This document shows, one piece after another, positions 35,406-43,712 of a stretch of DNA of 45,792 nt (positions are counted from its first letter, which is position 1; each line of letters begins with the position of its first letter). The stretch is taken from the NCBI GenBank assembly GCA_012519925.1, contig JAAYPF010000009.1:1-45792 (forward strand). The letters are read 5' to 3'. The translations under genes were made by a program, and so were the position numbers. Below the pieces are notes generated by a model, which searched no databases, was not told the DNA's origin, and saw nothing but the letters and a program-made list of their open reading frames with translations. The DNA comes from Clostridiaceae bacterium (GTDB lineage: Bacteria; Bacillota; Clostridia; Acetivibrionales; Acetivibrionaceae).

Positions 35406-36290
35406 ATGGATGGGATACTTAACATACTAAAACCAACAGGTATGACTTCATTTGATGTGGTTGCATATTTGAGAGGTCTATTAAAGGAAAAAAAGATAGG
35501 ACACACTGGGACACTAGATCCAGGTGCAGTTGGAGTCTTGCCAGTGTGTATCGGAAAGGCTACAAAGACTATTGAGTATTTGACAGACAAGGATAAGATA
35601 TACCGTGCAGAACTGACACTTGGAATTTCCACAGATACACAAGATAGTTATGGTACTGTTTTGAAGGTCAGTGAAGTCGAGTTTACACGAGAACAGATAT
35701 ATAGTGCAATAATGAGTTTTGTTGGAAGCTACGACCAGATACCACCTATGTACTCGGCTGTTAAGATTGAAGGAAAGAAGCTCTACGAACTTGCAAGGGA
35801 TGGCATTACCATCGAGAGAAAACCTAGAAAGGTTACTATATATTCAATAGATATTATAGAAATAAAGGGTAATAAGGCTATATTTGATGTGGTATGTTCT
35901 AAGGGCACTTATATAAGAACTTTATGTTCTGATATTGGAGATAAGCTTGGTTGTGGAGGTCATATGTCGTTTCTAGTTAGGACGAGGTCTGGACGTTTTG
36001 AACTGTCAGATTCACTTACTCTTGAAGAAATCTTGGAATTTTCAAAGGACAACTCTATAAGTTCTAAACTCTCTACAATTGAAGATGTTTTCGATGATTT
36101 TGATAGGATAGATTTAAACAGTTCTGAAACAAAGAAATTGATAAATGGTGCTTATGCTGAAATAAAGAGGAAAAGCCTTAGGGAAGGTATCATGTTTAAG
36201 ACATATGACGTAAATGGTCACTTTATTGGCATAAGTGAGGTTTTATTAATAAAGGGAAGACTGCTTCTAAAAATGAAAAAGCGGTTCTGA
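35406..36290 (+). CDS. truB: tRNA pseudouridine(55) synthase TruB
   Basis: Makes pseudouridine 55 in the tRNA T-loop. It has 294 residues. The catalytic Asp38 lies in GHTGTLDPGA, with LNILKPTGMTSFD at the N-terminus and KIEGKKLYELARDG and SKGTYIRTLCSDIG in the core, then a C-terminal PUA-like region. The start is two bases after nrnA, and GGGAAG at the end of nrnA serves as Shine-Dalgarno. Confidence 0.96.
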   Translation: MDGILNILKPTGMTSFDVVAYLRGLLKEKKIGHTGTLDPGAVGVLPVCIGKATKTIEYLTDKDKIYRAELTLGISTDTQDSYGTVLKVSEVEFTREQIYSAIMSFVGSYDQIPPMYSAVKIEGKKLYELARDGITIERKPRKVTIYSIDIIEIKGNKAIFDVVCSKGTYIRTLCSDIGDKLGCGGHMSFLVRTRSGRFELSDSLTLEEILEFSKDNSISSKLSTIEDVFDDFDRIDLNSSETKKLINGAYAEIKRKSLREGIMFKTYDVNGHFIGISEVLLIKGRLLLKMKKRF

Positions 36291-36375
36291 TAAGATTATA
36301 ATAACGAATAATAAAAATAATTTGTGCTTTTTATATAAACAGAAGTTTCTATAAGATGCAATAAAGGAATAGGGT

Positions 36376-37314
36376 ATGAAAGTAATATATGGCAAATATC
36401 AAAAAATTGAATTGACAAAACCCACTGGTATTGGATTAGGTAATTTTGACGGCTTGCATATTGCACACATGGAATTGATAAATACATTAATTGGTGAATC
36501 AAAGGAAAAGGAGCTAGAATCGGTTTTATATAGTTTTAACAAGCATCCTGAGAATATTATTAGAAAAAAGCTGTTCACACCTCTAATTACTTCTATGAAT
36601 AAGAAAAGTAAGCTGCTTGAGCTTACTCAGCTTGATTATGCGTATTTTGAGGAGTTTGACGAGCCCTTTTCAAGAATGAGCCCTGAGTCCTTTGTAAAAG
36701 ATATACTTGTGGATAAATTTGATATGAAATTAGCAGTTACAGGATATGATTACAGGTTTGGTTATAAGGGGCAGGGGGATGTTGCCTATTTAAAAGAGCT
36801 CGGACAAAAGTATAAATACAAGGTAATAACCATTCCTCCAATAAAAGTAGGCGATGCTATAGTAAGTAGTACATCTATTAGAACCCATGTCAAAAAAGGA
36901 GATATGGACAGTGCCTTTAAACTGTTAGGTAGGCATTATTCAATCACCGGTATTGTTGAAAAAGGCAAAAGGATTGGAAACACAATAGGTTTTCCGACTG
37001 CTAATATATATCCCGAGAATTACCTTTTGATGCCAACGGATGGCGTATATATTACACGTACATATTTGAAGGACAATATATATAATAGTATAACGAATAT
37101 CGGAAATAACCCTACTTTTGATGGACAGAAAAAATCTATCGAGACTTATATTTTTGATTATAGTGAAGATATCTATGGAAAGGATATTGAAGTTTTTTTT
37201 CTTAAAAAAATTAGGGCTGAAAAAAAATTTAGTAGCAAAGAAGAGTTGGTTGATCAAATAAAAAAGGATATTGAAACCGCTAGGCAATACTTTGAATTTT
37301 CTGTAACAAATTAA
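36376..37314 (+). CDS. ribF: Bifunctional riboflavin kinase/FAD synthetase
   Basis: Converts riboflavin to FMN and FAD. It has 312 residues. The N-terminal adenylyltransferase domain has GNFDGLHIAH (22-31) and VTGYDYRFGYKGQGD, with SSTSIRTHVKKGD at its end. The C-terminal flavokinase domain begins near 185, with GKRIGNTIGFPTANI at about 197-211 and DGVYITR. The initial ATG has a weak purine-rich leader (AAAGGAATAGGGT). It follows truB by 85 bases and ends the large housekeeping run. Confidence 0.96.
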   Translation: MKVIYGKYQKIELTKPTGIGLGNFDGLHIAHMELINTLIGESKEKELESVLYSFNKHPENIIRKKLFTPLITSMNKKSKLLELTQLDYAYFEEFDEPFSRMSPESFVKDILVDKFDMKLAVTGYDYRFGYKGQGDVAYLKELGQKYKYKVITIPPIKVGDAIVSSTSIRTHVKKGDMDSAFKLLGRHYSITGIVEKGKRIGNTIGFPTANIYPENYLLMPTDGVYITRTYLKDNIYNSITNIGNNPTFDGQKKSIETYIFDYSEDIYGKDIEVFFLKKIRAEKKFSSKEELVDQIKKDIETARQYFEFSVTN

Positions 37315-37421
37315 TATTTGAGCTTGAGAATATTATGAAATAAACCTATTTAGGTGATTAAAGAAACTATGATGAATATAGTTTTTACACATTCAAATCT
37401 TTATGGGAAATAAATGAAAAA

Positions 37422-37449
37422 AGTACTATCGCTTTAATACGATAGTACT
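37422..37449 (-). terminator. Terminator of the 56-residue minus-strand gene
   Basis: The perfect 10-base stem AGTACTATCG/CGATAGTACT has an 8-base loop. On the minus strand it is followed at once by TTTTTTCATTT and lies 5 bases after the small gene's stop. It may also stop ribF transcripts arriving on the plus strand, though the T run is on the other side. Confidence 0.85.
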
Positions 37450-37454
37450 CTTAA

Positions 37455-37625
37455 TCAACATCTACTTTTTTTCCACATATATCCTAAGAATAGACCGTTT
37501 ACAAAACTGAAGGCTAAAATTCCTGCAGCTGCAATTCCACTTAAGTTTAATACTTTTTCTTCATCCTCGCTATTAGCTTTAACATGGCTTCTTGGATGTT
37601 TTCTATAATATCTGTTTTGAATCAT
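37455..37625 (-). CDS. Small single-pass membrane protein, 56 residues, unknown function
   Basis: The protein starts MIQNRYYRKHPRSHVKANSE and ends GYMWKKSRC. The first 25 residues are basic then acidic. Residues of about 27-50 form a Gly/Ala-rich hydrophobic helix, followed by a KK basic stop and a C-terminal Cys. GGAGGG lies six bases before the ATG and a strong terminator follows directly, so this short frame has the signals of a real gene. It runs opposite to its neighbours ribF and the serine hydrolase. I do not recognise a family. A regulatory or spore-associated membrane peptide is possible but unsupported. Confidence 0.78.
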   Translation of the reverse strand: MIQNRYYRKHPRSHVKANSEDEEKVLNLSGIAAAGILAFSFVNGLFLGYMWKKSRC

Positions 37626-38103
37626 TTACATCCCTCCAATATTAGTATTTTCAAATACTTTTTTTTTATGTTCACACGCAGGTTTTATTTTTTGCTATGC
37701 ATTTTTTTACTAGATTGATACTAAAAAAAGTTTATTGCGAATAATATAAAACTATGGTAGCATGAAAATATGTTAAAACGCTATAAAACAAAGTTAAAAG
37801 TGTTTTTTGGGGATCAGTTTGACGGTAGAGATATTAGGAAGAAATTTATATGGCTGTTCTATGTTTTTACATAGTTAAAACGAAAAGTCTACTGAGATTA
37901 AGCAGACTAATCTTTCAAATGTCGATCGGCATGCATATTTGTAATAAACTCTTTAAGCTTTGTTACTCACAGAAAAAATATATAATATTTTAGTTAAAAA
38001 CTTGTCGCAGAGGGTTTTTTGAATGGACAATCGGCTATTTATATTTTTTAGAATAATCAAAATTAAGTAATGTAGTTAAAACTGATGCAAGGAGAAGTGT
38101 AAA
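37626..38103. other. Intergenic region upstream of the serine hydrolase gene
   Basis: No gene is visible. An inverted repeat AGTATTT-tc-AAATACT (37644-37659) lies just upstream of the small minus-strand gene and could be its operator. Two small hairpins follow: CTATGT/ACATAG (37859-37874) and AGTCT-a-CT/AG-c-AGACT (37886-37908). The rest is AT-rich and unstructured until the promoter at about 38018. Confidence 0.5.
38018..38046 (+). promoter_or_regulatory. Possible promoter of the serine hydrolase gene
   Basis: TTGAAT, a 17-base spacer and TATTTT, about 50 bases before the ATG. A fair but not strong match. Confidence 0.4.
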
Positions 38104-39267
38104 ATGGCAAGGTTTAAGAATTTATCTGAGTTGTTAAAGAAATATGTTGAAAATGGTTTGGCTGGATGCGGATGTGCTGTTGCAAAAGATGGGGAGGTTT
38201 TATATCAGGGGTATTTCGGTTTTGCTGATTTGGAGGAACAAAGAAAGATAACAGAAGATACTGTATACCGATTGTTTTCAATGACAAAAGTAGTGATATG
38301 CACAGCAGCTATGATTTTGTTTGAAAGAGGAGAATTTCTTTTAAATGAGCCGATTTACGAATATATTCCAGAATACAAGGATACACAGGTATTTGTATTA
38401 GATACTACCGGAAATATTAATGTGAAAAAGGCTAAGAATGATATGCTAATCAAGCATGCGTTTAATATGTCTGTTGGAATACCATACCCTGATATGGATT
38501 CACCTACAGCAAGGGAAATGATACGAGTAAGAAATGAATTAGAGAAAAAACACGGTAAATATGATATTTTGACCGAAGTAAAAGCAATGGGGTCAGTTCC
38601 TGTTGCATTTGAGCCAGGTACCCGATGGCTATATGGATATGGACATGATATTATTGCCGGTTTAATACAGATTATTTCAGGAAAGACTGTGGGGAAATTT
38701 TTGCAAGATGAAATATTTGAACCTTTGGGTATGAAGAATACAGGTTATCGTTACTTTGACGATATTGAGAAGAGGATGGTTTCTCATTACAAAAGAGATA
38801 GTGATGGTTCACTGTCAAAAATTTCTGGTCCTCTAGATCAATTTCATGAACCGGATGCAATTTATGAAGCTGGAGGTGCAGGACTTTTTTCTACCGTTAA
38901 TGATTATCTCAAATTTTCGCAAATGCTGGCAAATGGAGGGGTTTTTAATGGAGAAAGAATTATTGGAAGAAAGACTATAGATCTTATGAGGGCTAATCAC
39001 TTAAGTGCTGAACAGTTGAAGGACTATAGAAACTCGTACTTAGATGGGTATGGATATGGCTTAGGAGTAAGAACACTAATGGATACAGCACAAGCTCATT
39101 TTAATGGTTCCATTGGCGAATTTGGATGGACTGGTATGTTGGGAACTTATGTAAGTATAGATCCGAAAGAACGATCTTCTATTGTATATATGCATCAAAT
39201 GTACCCTAATATGGAAGAGTATTATCACCACCGTGTAAGAGGGGTTGTAAATGGTTGTTTAGATTAA
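38104..39267 (+). CDS. Serine hydrolase of the beta-lactamase/esterase (class C, EstB-like) family
   Basis: A 387-residue protein with the penicillin-recognising fold. The SxxK motif is SMTK with Ser59 and Lys62. The Tyr motif is read as YGY at 177-179 (usually YxN), and a third motif resembling HFNGSIGEFGWTG replaces KTG. FSTVNDYLKFSQMLANGG is a typical family segment. There is no signal peptide, so unlike secreted beta-lactamases it is probably a cytosolic esterase or amidohydrolase. Its place before a hemicellulose-degrading block suggests, without proof, deacylation of imported sugars. AAGGAGAAG lies about seven bases before the ATG. Confidence 0.82.
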   Translation: MARFKNLSELLKKYVENGLAGCGCAVAKDGEVLYQGYFGFADLEEQRKITEDTVYRLFSMTKVVICTAAMILFERGEFLLNEPIYEYIPEYKDTQVFVLDTTGNINVKKAKNDMLIKHAFNMSVGIPYPDMDSPTAREMIRVRNELEKKHGKYDILTEVKAMGSVPVAFEPGTRWLYGYGHDIIAGLIQIISGKTVGKFLQDEIFEPLGMKNTGYRYFDDIEKRMVSHYKRDSDGSLSKISGPLDQFHEPDAIYEAGGAGLFSTVNDYLKFSQMLANGGVFNGERIIGRKTIDLMRANHLSAEQLKDYRNSYLDGYGYGLGVRTLMDTAQAHFNGSIGEFGWTGMLGTYVSIDPKERSSIVYMHQMYPNMEEYYHHRVRGVVNGCLD

Positions 39268-39368
39268 GAGCCTTTTATGAAGCGTTGGTTGGAGAAATTG
39301 TTTTAAGCCTATTGTGAAAAATTCCAAAAGGTACTATTGACTTTTAGAATAATATAAATTCTATGATT

Positions 39369-39408
39369 AACACTCTCGTTGTACGTGGTTATCGGGAGTG
39401 TTTATCTT
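39369..39408 (+). terminator. Hairpin after the serine hydrolase gene
   Basis: AACACTC-t-CG pairs with CG-g-GAGTGTT (39369-39402), with a 14-base loop, followed by TATCTT. The T content after the stem is modest. Confidence 0.6.
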
Positions 39409-39450
39409 AGACAGAGTTAAATAACTATAGTAATATAGAATGCTGGAATT

Positions 39451-39483
39451 AATATTGTACATTTTACAATATTATGCTAGTAT
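39451..39483 (+). promoter_or_regulatory. Promoter with overlapping inverted repeat upstream of the DUF3237-GH51 genes
   Basis: TTGTAC (39455-39460), 17 bases and TAGTAT (39478-39483) form a good promoter. AATATTGTA (39451-39459) and TACAATATT (39465-39473) form a perfect 9-base inverted repeat with a 5-base centre covering the -35 box. This is a classic repressor position. The ATTGTAC/TACAAT half-sites recall AraR-type operators (ATTTGTACGTACAAAT in Bacillus), but the spacing differs. Confidence 0.6.
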
Positions 39484-39559
39484 TTATGTAATTGGCTCAC
39501 TATAATGGTCTATTAATGAAATTCTATTTTAACAAATAGAAAAGGAGGGGAACAAGCAT

Positions 39560-39979
39560 TTGAGTTTTGAAGATTTATTCACTGTATACATAGAAATCAA
39601 AGAAGAAATTTCATTAAAAAACTTTTATGGAGACAGTGTTGTGATGATTCAGTTTACAGGTAGTGCAACGGGTAAGTATTTTACTGGGCAAGTGCTTCCT
39701 GGAGCGATTGATACTCAGATTATACAAAAGCATGGGGATAGACATATTATATCCGCAAGGTATATGCTTGAAGGGAAAGATTATACGGGAGAAAGCTGTA
39801 AAATATATATTGAAAATAACGGTTATGCAATAAAAGAACCGAGTAATGTGTTGTTCAGAACATATCCTAAAATTATCACAGACAGTAAGACCTTGGATTT
39901 TTTAAATAAGGATCTATTGGCAGGGGAAGTGTTTTTTAAGGATAATGAACTGGAAGCAAAGTTTTATAGAGCAGTATAG
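39560..39979 (+). CDS. DUF3237 family protein
   Basis: A 139-residue protein matching the DUF3237 pattern as I remember it: a small beta-barrel with IQFTGSATGKYFTGQVLPGAIDTQ, RHIISARYMLEGKDYTGESCKIYIENNG and a C-terminal beta pair. No enzyme activity is established for the family. There is no signal peptide. The TTG start is supported by AAGGAGGGG nine bases upstream, and no ATG occurs early in the frame. It lies 36 bases before the GH51 gene and shares its promoter, suggesting a role in arabinose-containing glycan use. Confidence 0.8.
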   Translation: MSFEDLFTVYIEIKEEISLKNFYGDSVVMIQFTGSATGKYFTGQVLPGAIDTQIIQKHGDRHIISARYMLEGKDYTGESCKIYIENNGYAIKEPSNVLFRTYPKIITDSKTLDFLNKDLLAGEVFFKDNELEAKFYRAV

Positions 39980-40015
39980 AAAAATGTTTATTAGTTAAAG
40001 AAAAGGGGAAAACTA

Positions 40016-41494
40016 ATGGCTAGAATGATATTGAATGCAGATATTAAGAAAGGGAAAATCAACAAAAACATATACGGACATTTCTCGGAACATCTTGGAA
40101 GATGTATATACGAAGGGATATGGGTTGGAGAAGAGTCTGAGATTCCAAACATAAAAGGATACCGTAAAGATGTTATGGAAGCATTGAAAAAGCTGGAGAT
40201 TCCTGTACTAAGATGGCCGGGAGGGTGCTTTGCCGATGAGTATCACTGGATGGATGGAATAGGTCCAAGAGAGAAAAGACCTTATATGATTAATACCCAT
40301 TGGGGTGGCGTGGTAGAGAATAATCATTTTGGAACTCATGAATTCTTAGAATTTTGTGAAATGATCGGTGCTGAGCCCTATATCTGCGGAAATGTGGGAA
40401 GCGGTACTGTTCATGAAATGCAGCAATGGGTAGAGTATATGACCTTTGACGGCAAATCGCCCATGGCTGATTTGAGAAGGCAAAATGGAAAAGAAGAACC
40501 TTGGAAGCTAAAATATTTCGGGGTAGGAAATGAAAACTGGGGCTGCGGTGGAAACATGAGACCTGAATATTACGCAGACCTTTACAGAAGATATTCAACA
40601 TACGTGCGTAACTATGGAGACAATACAATTTATAAAGTTGCATGTGGAGCTAATACTGCTGACTATCACTGGACAGAAGTTTTGATGAGAGAAGCTGGAC
40701 ATTTGATGGATGCAATAAGCTTGCATTACTATACCGTACCACATGACTTTTTTACTGGGAAGGGTTCGGCCACTGAATTCGATGAGGAAGAATGGTTTAA
40801 AACGTTCCAAAAGGCACTGTATATGGAAGAATTACTTACTAAGCATATTACTATCATGGATAAATATGATCCGGAAAAGAAGGTTGACTTGTTAGTTGAT
40901 GAATGGGGAGCATGGTATGATGTGGAACCTGGCACAAATCCAGGCTTTTTGTACCAGCAGAATACTTTGAGGGATGCTTTGATAGCAGGTGCTACCCTGA
41001 ATATTTTCAATAATTATTGTGAAAGAGTACAAATGGCAAATATAGCTCAGACGGTAAATGTGCTTCAGGCCATGATTTTGACTGAGGGAGATAAAATGAT
41101 TTTAACACCTACATACCATATCTTTGATATGTATAAGGTACATAAAGATGCACAACTTTTATCCCTTGAAGTTGAAAATATTGAGTATTCCTGTAAGTGT
41201 GAAAAAATACCACAGCTAAGTGTATCAGCATCAAAGGATAAGGAAGGCAAAATACATGTTTCAATTTGTAACCTCAATCCGCTACAAGATATTGAAGTTG
41301 ATATTGATATAAGAGGAACAACAGTACAGAGTATAGGTGGAAAAGTTCTGACAGCTCAGGCAATGAATGCGATGAACACCTTTGAAGATGATAATCAAGT
41401 GAAAATTGATGCGTTAAAAGATGCAACAATAGAAAATAATTATGCGAAATGTAAAATTCCATCAAAATCCGTTGTTGTTTTGGAGATAAAGTAA
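40016..41494 (+). CDS. GH51 alpha-L-arabinofuranosidase
   Basis: Removes terminal L-arabinofuranose from arabinoxylan- or arabinan-derived oligosaccharides, by a retaining mechanism. It has 492 residues, standard for intracellular bacterial GH51. The (beta/alpha)8 barrel carries [20 protein letters not shown] near the start, [14 protein letters not shown], the acid/base Glu173 in [11 protein letters not shown], and the nucleophile Glu296 in [13 protein letters not shown]-terminal beta-sandwich follows from about 400. No signal peptide, so it is cytosolic. AAAGGGGAAAA precedes the ATG. It shares a transcript with the DUF3237 gene. The symbol abfA is used for relatives but not assigned here. 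Confidence 0.95.
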   Translation: MARMILNADIKKGKINKNIYGHFSEHLGRCIYEGIWVGEESEIPNIKGYRKDVMEALKKLEIPVLRWPGGCFADEYHWMDGIGPREKRPYMINTHWGGVVENNHFGTHEFLEFCEMIGAEPYICGNVGSGTVHEMQQWVEYMTFDGKSPMADLRRQNGKEEPWKLKYFGVGNENWGCGGNMRPEYYADLYRRYSTYVRNYGDNTIYKVACGANTADYHWTEVLMREAGHLMDAISLHYYTVPHDFFTGKGSATEFDEEEWFKTFQKALYMEELLTKHITIMDKYDPEKKVDLLVDEWGAWYDVEPGTNPGFLYQQNTLRDALIAGATLNIFNNYCERVQMANIAQTVNVLQAMILTEGDKMILTPTYHIFDMYKVHKDAQLLSLEVENIEYSCKCEKIPQLSVSASKDKEGKIHVSICNLNPLQDIEVDIDIRGTTVQSIGGKVLTAQAMNAMNTFEDDNQVKIDALKDATIENNYAKCKIPSKSVVVLEIK

Positions 41495-41509
41495 TCTTCG
41501 ATTGTTTCT

Positions 41510-41550
41510 GAATTAAGCAATTGTAAAAACATATTGCAATTGCTTAATTC
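41510..41550. terminator. Long inverted repeat after the GH51 gene
   Basis: GAATTAAGCAATTG (41510-41523) and CAATTGCTTAATTC (41537-41550) are perfectly complementary, with a 13-base loop. The stem is followed by AAAAAA, not a T run, so it is a poor intrinsic terminator. It may instead protect the mRNA 3' end or block exonucleases. Confidence 0.5.
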
Positions 41551-41710
41551 AAAAAATTCTGTTTTATATATTGTGTAGTAAAAGATGTTTAAAGGATTGG
41601 AAAGTTAAGACATTACAATAATGTACTACGTTCATTAAAGCATGGTTAAGCTATTCTTGAACGATTATACAGAAAAATATGCCATTATGTTTATTTAGGT
41701 GGTTTTTTTT

Positions 41711-41992
41711 ATGAAAGGGCAAAAATGTAAAAGCTGTTCGGAAAATGTGAAGATAAAGGCACAGATTTCTCAAGATCAAATCAATGATGCAATTGATAAA
41801 CTTGCAAGAAGTAAACGTATCAAGTTTGTTAGAGATGATGTTTATGAGTTTAGATTATTGCAATGTAGTAAATGTGAATATCTTGAGCATGGCTCCACCT
41901 GCATGCAGTGTGGATGCTTTGTTCAAATTCGAGCAAAGCTCGAGGATGCACGATGCCCGCTTTCAAAAAATAACAGATGGGCTCATCAATAA
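41711..41992 (+). CDS. Small Cys-rich, zinc-ribbon-like protein (DUF6171-like)
   Basis: A 93-residue protein with clustered cysteines: CKSC near the N-terminus, CSKC in the middle, CMQCGC and a final CPL. The pattern fits two zinc-binding sites. The layout (CxxC, a helical stretch, then a C-terminal CxxC and CxxCGC with RAKLEDARCP) is what I recall for DUF6171, whose function is unknown. ATG 41711 is preferred to GTG 41699 because AGGTGG lies eight bases before the ATG. It sits between two glycosidase genes, which is the only functional hint. Confidence 0.75.
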   Translation: MKGQKCKSCSENVKIKAQISQDQINDAIDKLARSKRIKFVRDDVYEFRLLQCSKCEYLEHGSTCMQCGCFVQIRAKLEDARCPLSKNNRWAHQ

Positions 41993-42095
41993 TAATTTCT
42001 TTATTTAAGTTTTTCAGTATAATAGGATAATATTTTAGATTCAACCAATCAGTTTTACTTATAGAATCACCATATTAAAAAACAGGAGGTTTGAG

Positions 42096-43604
42096 ATGGT
42101 AAAGAAGATTGAAGTACCTGTATCGGGTAAGCCTTTCAAAAACTATGCAAATTATTGTGTCGGAACCGGCAGGATGGGTCTGGCATTGCAAAAAGAGTAT
42201 ATCGATCATTTGAAAATGGTTCAGGAAACTATACGTTTTAAATATATCCGCGGTCATGGATTGTTTTGTGATGATGTAGGTATATATCGTGAGTGTGAAA
42301 TGGATGGAAAGACTAGTGTGTTTTACAATTTTACCTATCTAGACCGAATAATAGACACCTATTTGGAGAATGGAATACGCCCATTCATTGAACTTGGTTT
42401 CATGCCTGAAAAACTTAAAACTGGTGAACAAACTGTGTTTTATTGGAAAGGCAACGTTACACCACCCGTATCTTATGAAAAATGGTCTGAGCTTATAATA
42501 AACACTTTAAACCACTTGATTGATAGGTATGGCAGGGATGAGGTGATTACCTGGCCGATTGAGGTGTGGAATGAACCTAATATTCCTTTCTGGGCAGGTA
42601 CCATGGAGGAGTATTTCAAGCTTTATGAATATTCAGCTGCAGCTGTAAAAAGTGTTGATGCCCGTATACAGATTGGTGGACCTGCAATTTGCGGTGTTGA
42701 CACTGAACGCTGGTTGAGGGGATTTTTTGAATATTGCGTAAAGAATAATACACCTTTGGACTTTATAACTCGTCATTGTTATACGGCGAATGACCCGACT
42801 ACTCGTGGGCATTATATATATCATACCATGCGTGAACCTACACGAATGATTGAAGAACTTAAAGAAACGCGCGAGATTATGGCTGACTATCCACGAATTG
42901 CAAATATGCCCTTGCATATAACGGAGTTTAACACTTCTTATGTGCCTATATGTCCTATACATGATACGGATTATAATGCGGCCTTCATTGCACGTATACT
43001 TAGTGAAGCAGGAGAATATGCAGATTCTTATTCCTATTGGACCTTCAGTGATGTTTTTGAGGAGATGGATGTTCCAAAGTCGGTATTTCACGGAGGATTT
43101 GGTTTGATTGCCCTTAATTCCATAAAAAAACCGACCTATTATACTTTTGAGTTTTTCTCAAACGCCGGCAAGGAGTTGCTTTATAGGGATGATAATCTGA
43201 TTGTGACTAAAAATGACAACAAGTATGTAATTATTGGCTGGAACTGTCATGACATGCGTGATCATAAACCGTCTCCCGATATAGATTATCTAATAACATT
43301 GCCATCTATAGGTAAACAGGCTTTGCTATTAAGAAAGGATGTAGGAGGAGCACATGCGAACCCTATGAAGACTTGGAGCAACCTTGGCAAGCCACGCAGT
43401 TTGAACAAGGAACAGTTGAGAATACTGAAGGCCTCTGCTGAACCGCTCCAAACCGATGAAAAATTGCTTGAACAAAATGGAGCGTATGAAGTAAAAGTGA
43501 CAATCCCTTGCAACCACCTTTGCATGTTGGAAATCACTCCTGTCATGGACATGACAGACACTTATCTAGGGTATGATCCCGATGAATTTTATGGCATTGA
43601 GTAG
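42096..43604 (+). CDS. GH39 beta-xylosidase
   Basis: Releases xylose from xylo-oligosaccharides, retaining mechanism. It has 502 residues, matching the Thermoanaerobacterium and Geobacillus XynB size. The acid/base Glu160 lies in EVWNEPNIPFWAGT and the nucleophile Glu277 in LHITEFNTSY, the same positions as in Thermoanaerobacterium XynB. FKYIRGHGLFCDDVGIY and FITRHCYT complete the active site. There is no signal peptide, so it is cytosolic. AGGAGG lies about seven bases before the ATG. The symbol xynB is used for homologues but not assigned here. Confidence 0.94.
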   Translation: MVKKIEVPVSGKPFKNYANYCVGTGRMGLALQKEYIDHLKMVQETIRFKYIRGHGLFCDDVGIYRECEMDGKTSVFYNFTYLDRIIDTYLENGIRPFIELGFMPEKLKTGEQTVFYWKGNVTPPVSYEKWSELIINTLNHLIDRYGRDEVITWPIEVWNEPNIPFWAGTMEEYFKLYEYSAAAVKSVDARIQIGGPAICGVDTERWLRGFFEYCVKNNTPLDFITRHCYTANDPTTRGHYIYHTMREPTRMIEELKETREIMADYPRIANMPLHITEFNTSYVPICPIHDTDYNAAFIARILSEAGEYADSYSYWTFSDVFEEMDVPKSVFHGGFGLIALNSIKKPTYYTFEFFSNAGKELLYRDDNLIVTKNDNKYVIIGWNCHDMRDHKPSPDIDYLITLPSIGKQALLLRKDVGGAHANPMKTWSNLGKPRSLNKEQLRILKASAEPLQTDEKLLEQNGAYEVKVTIPCNHLCMLEITPVMDMTDTYLGYDPDEFYGIE

Positions 43605-43712
43605 TTTTTATAAGAATAGTATTAATTATATATGTTGCGAAAAAGGTTTTACTTTATAAAACTATTTACAAAGGGCTTTTGCTAAAACAGGGCCACCAAA
43701 GGAGGACAGAAA

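Noticed and set aside
38104-39267. Antibiotic-resistance beta-lactamase
   Set aside because: No signal peptide, no YxN or KTG motif, and a carbohydrate-metabolism setting point to a general serine hydrolase.
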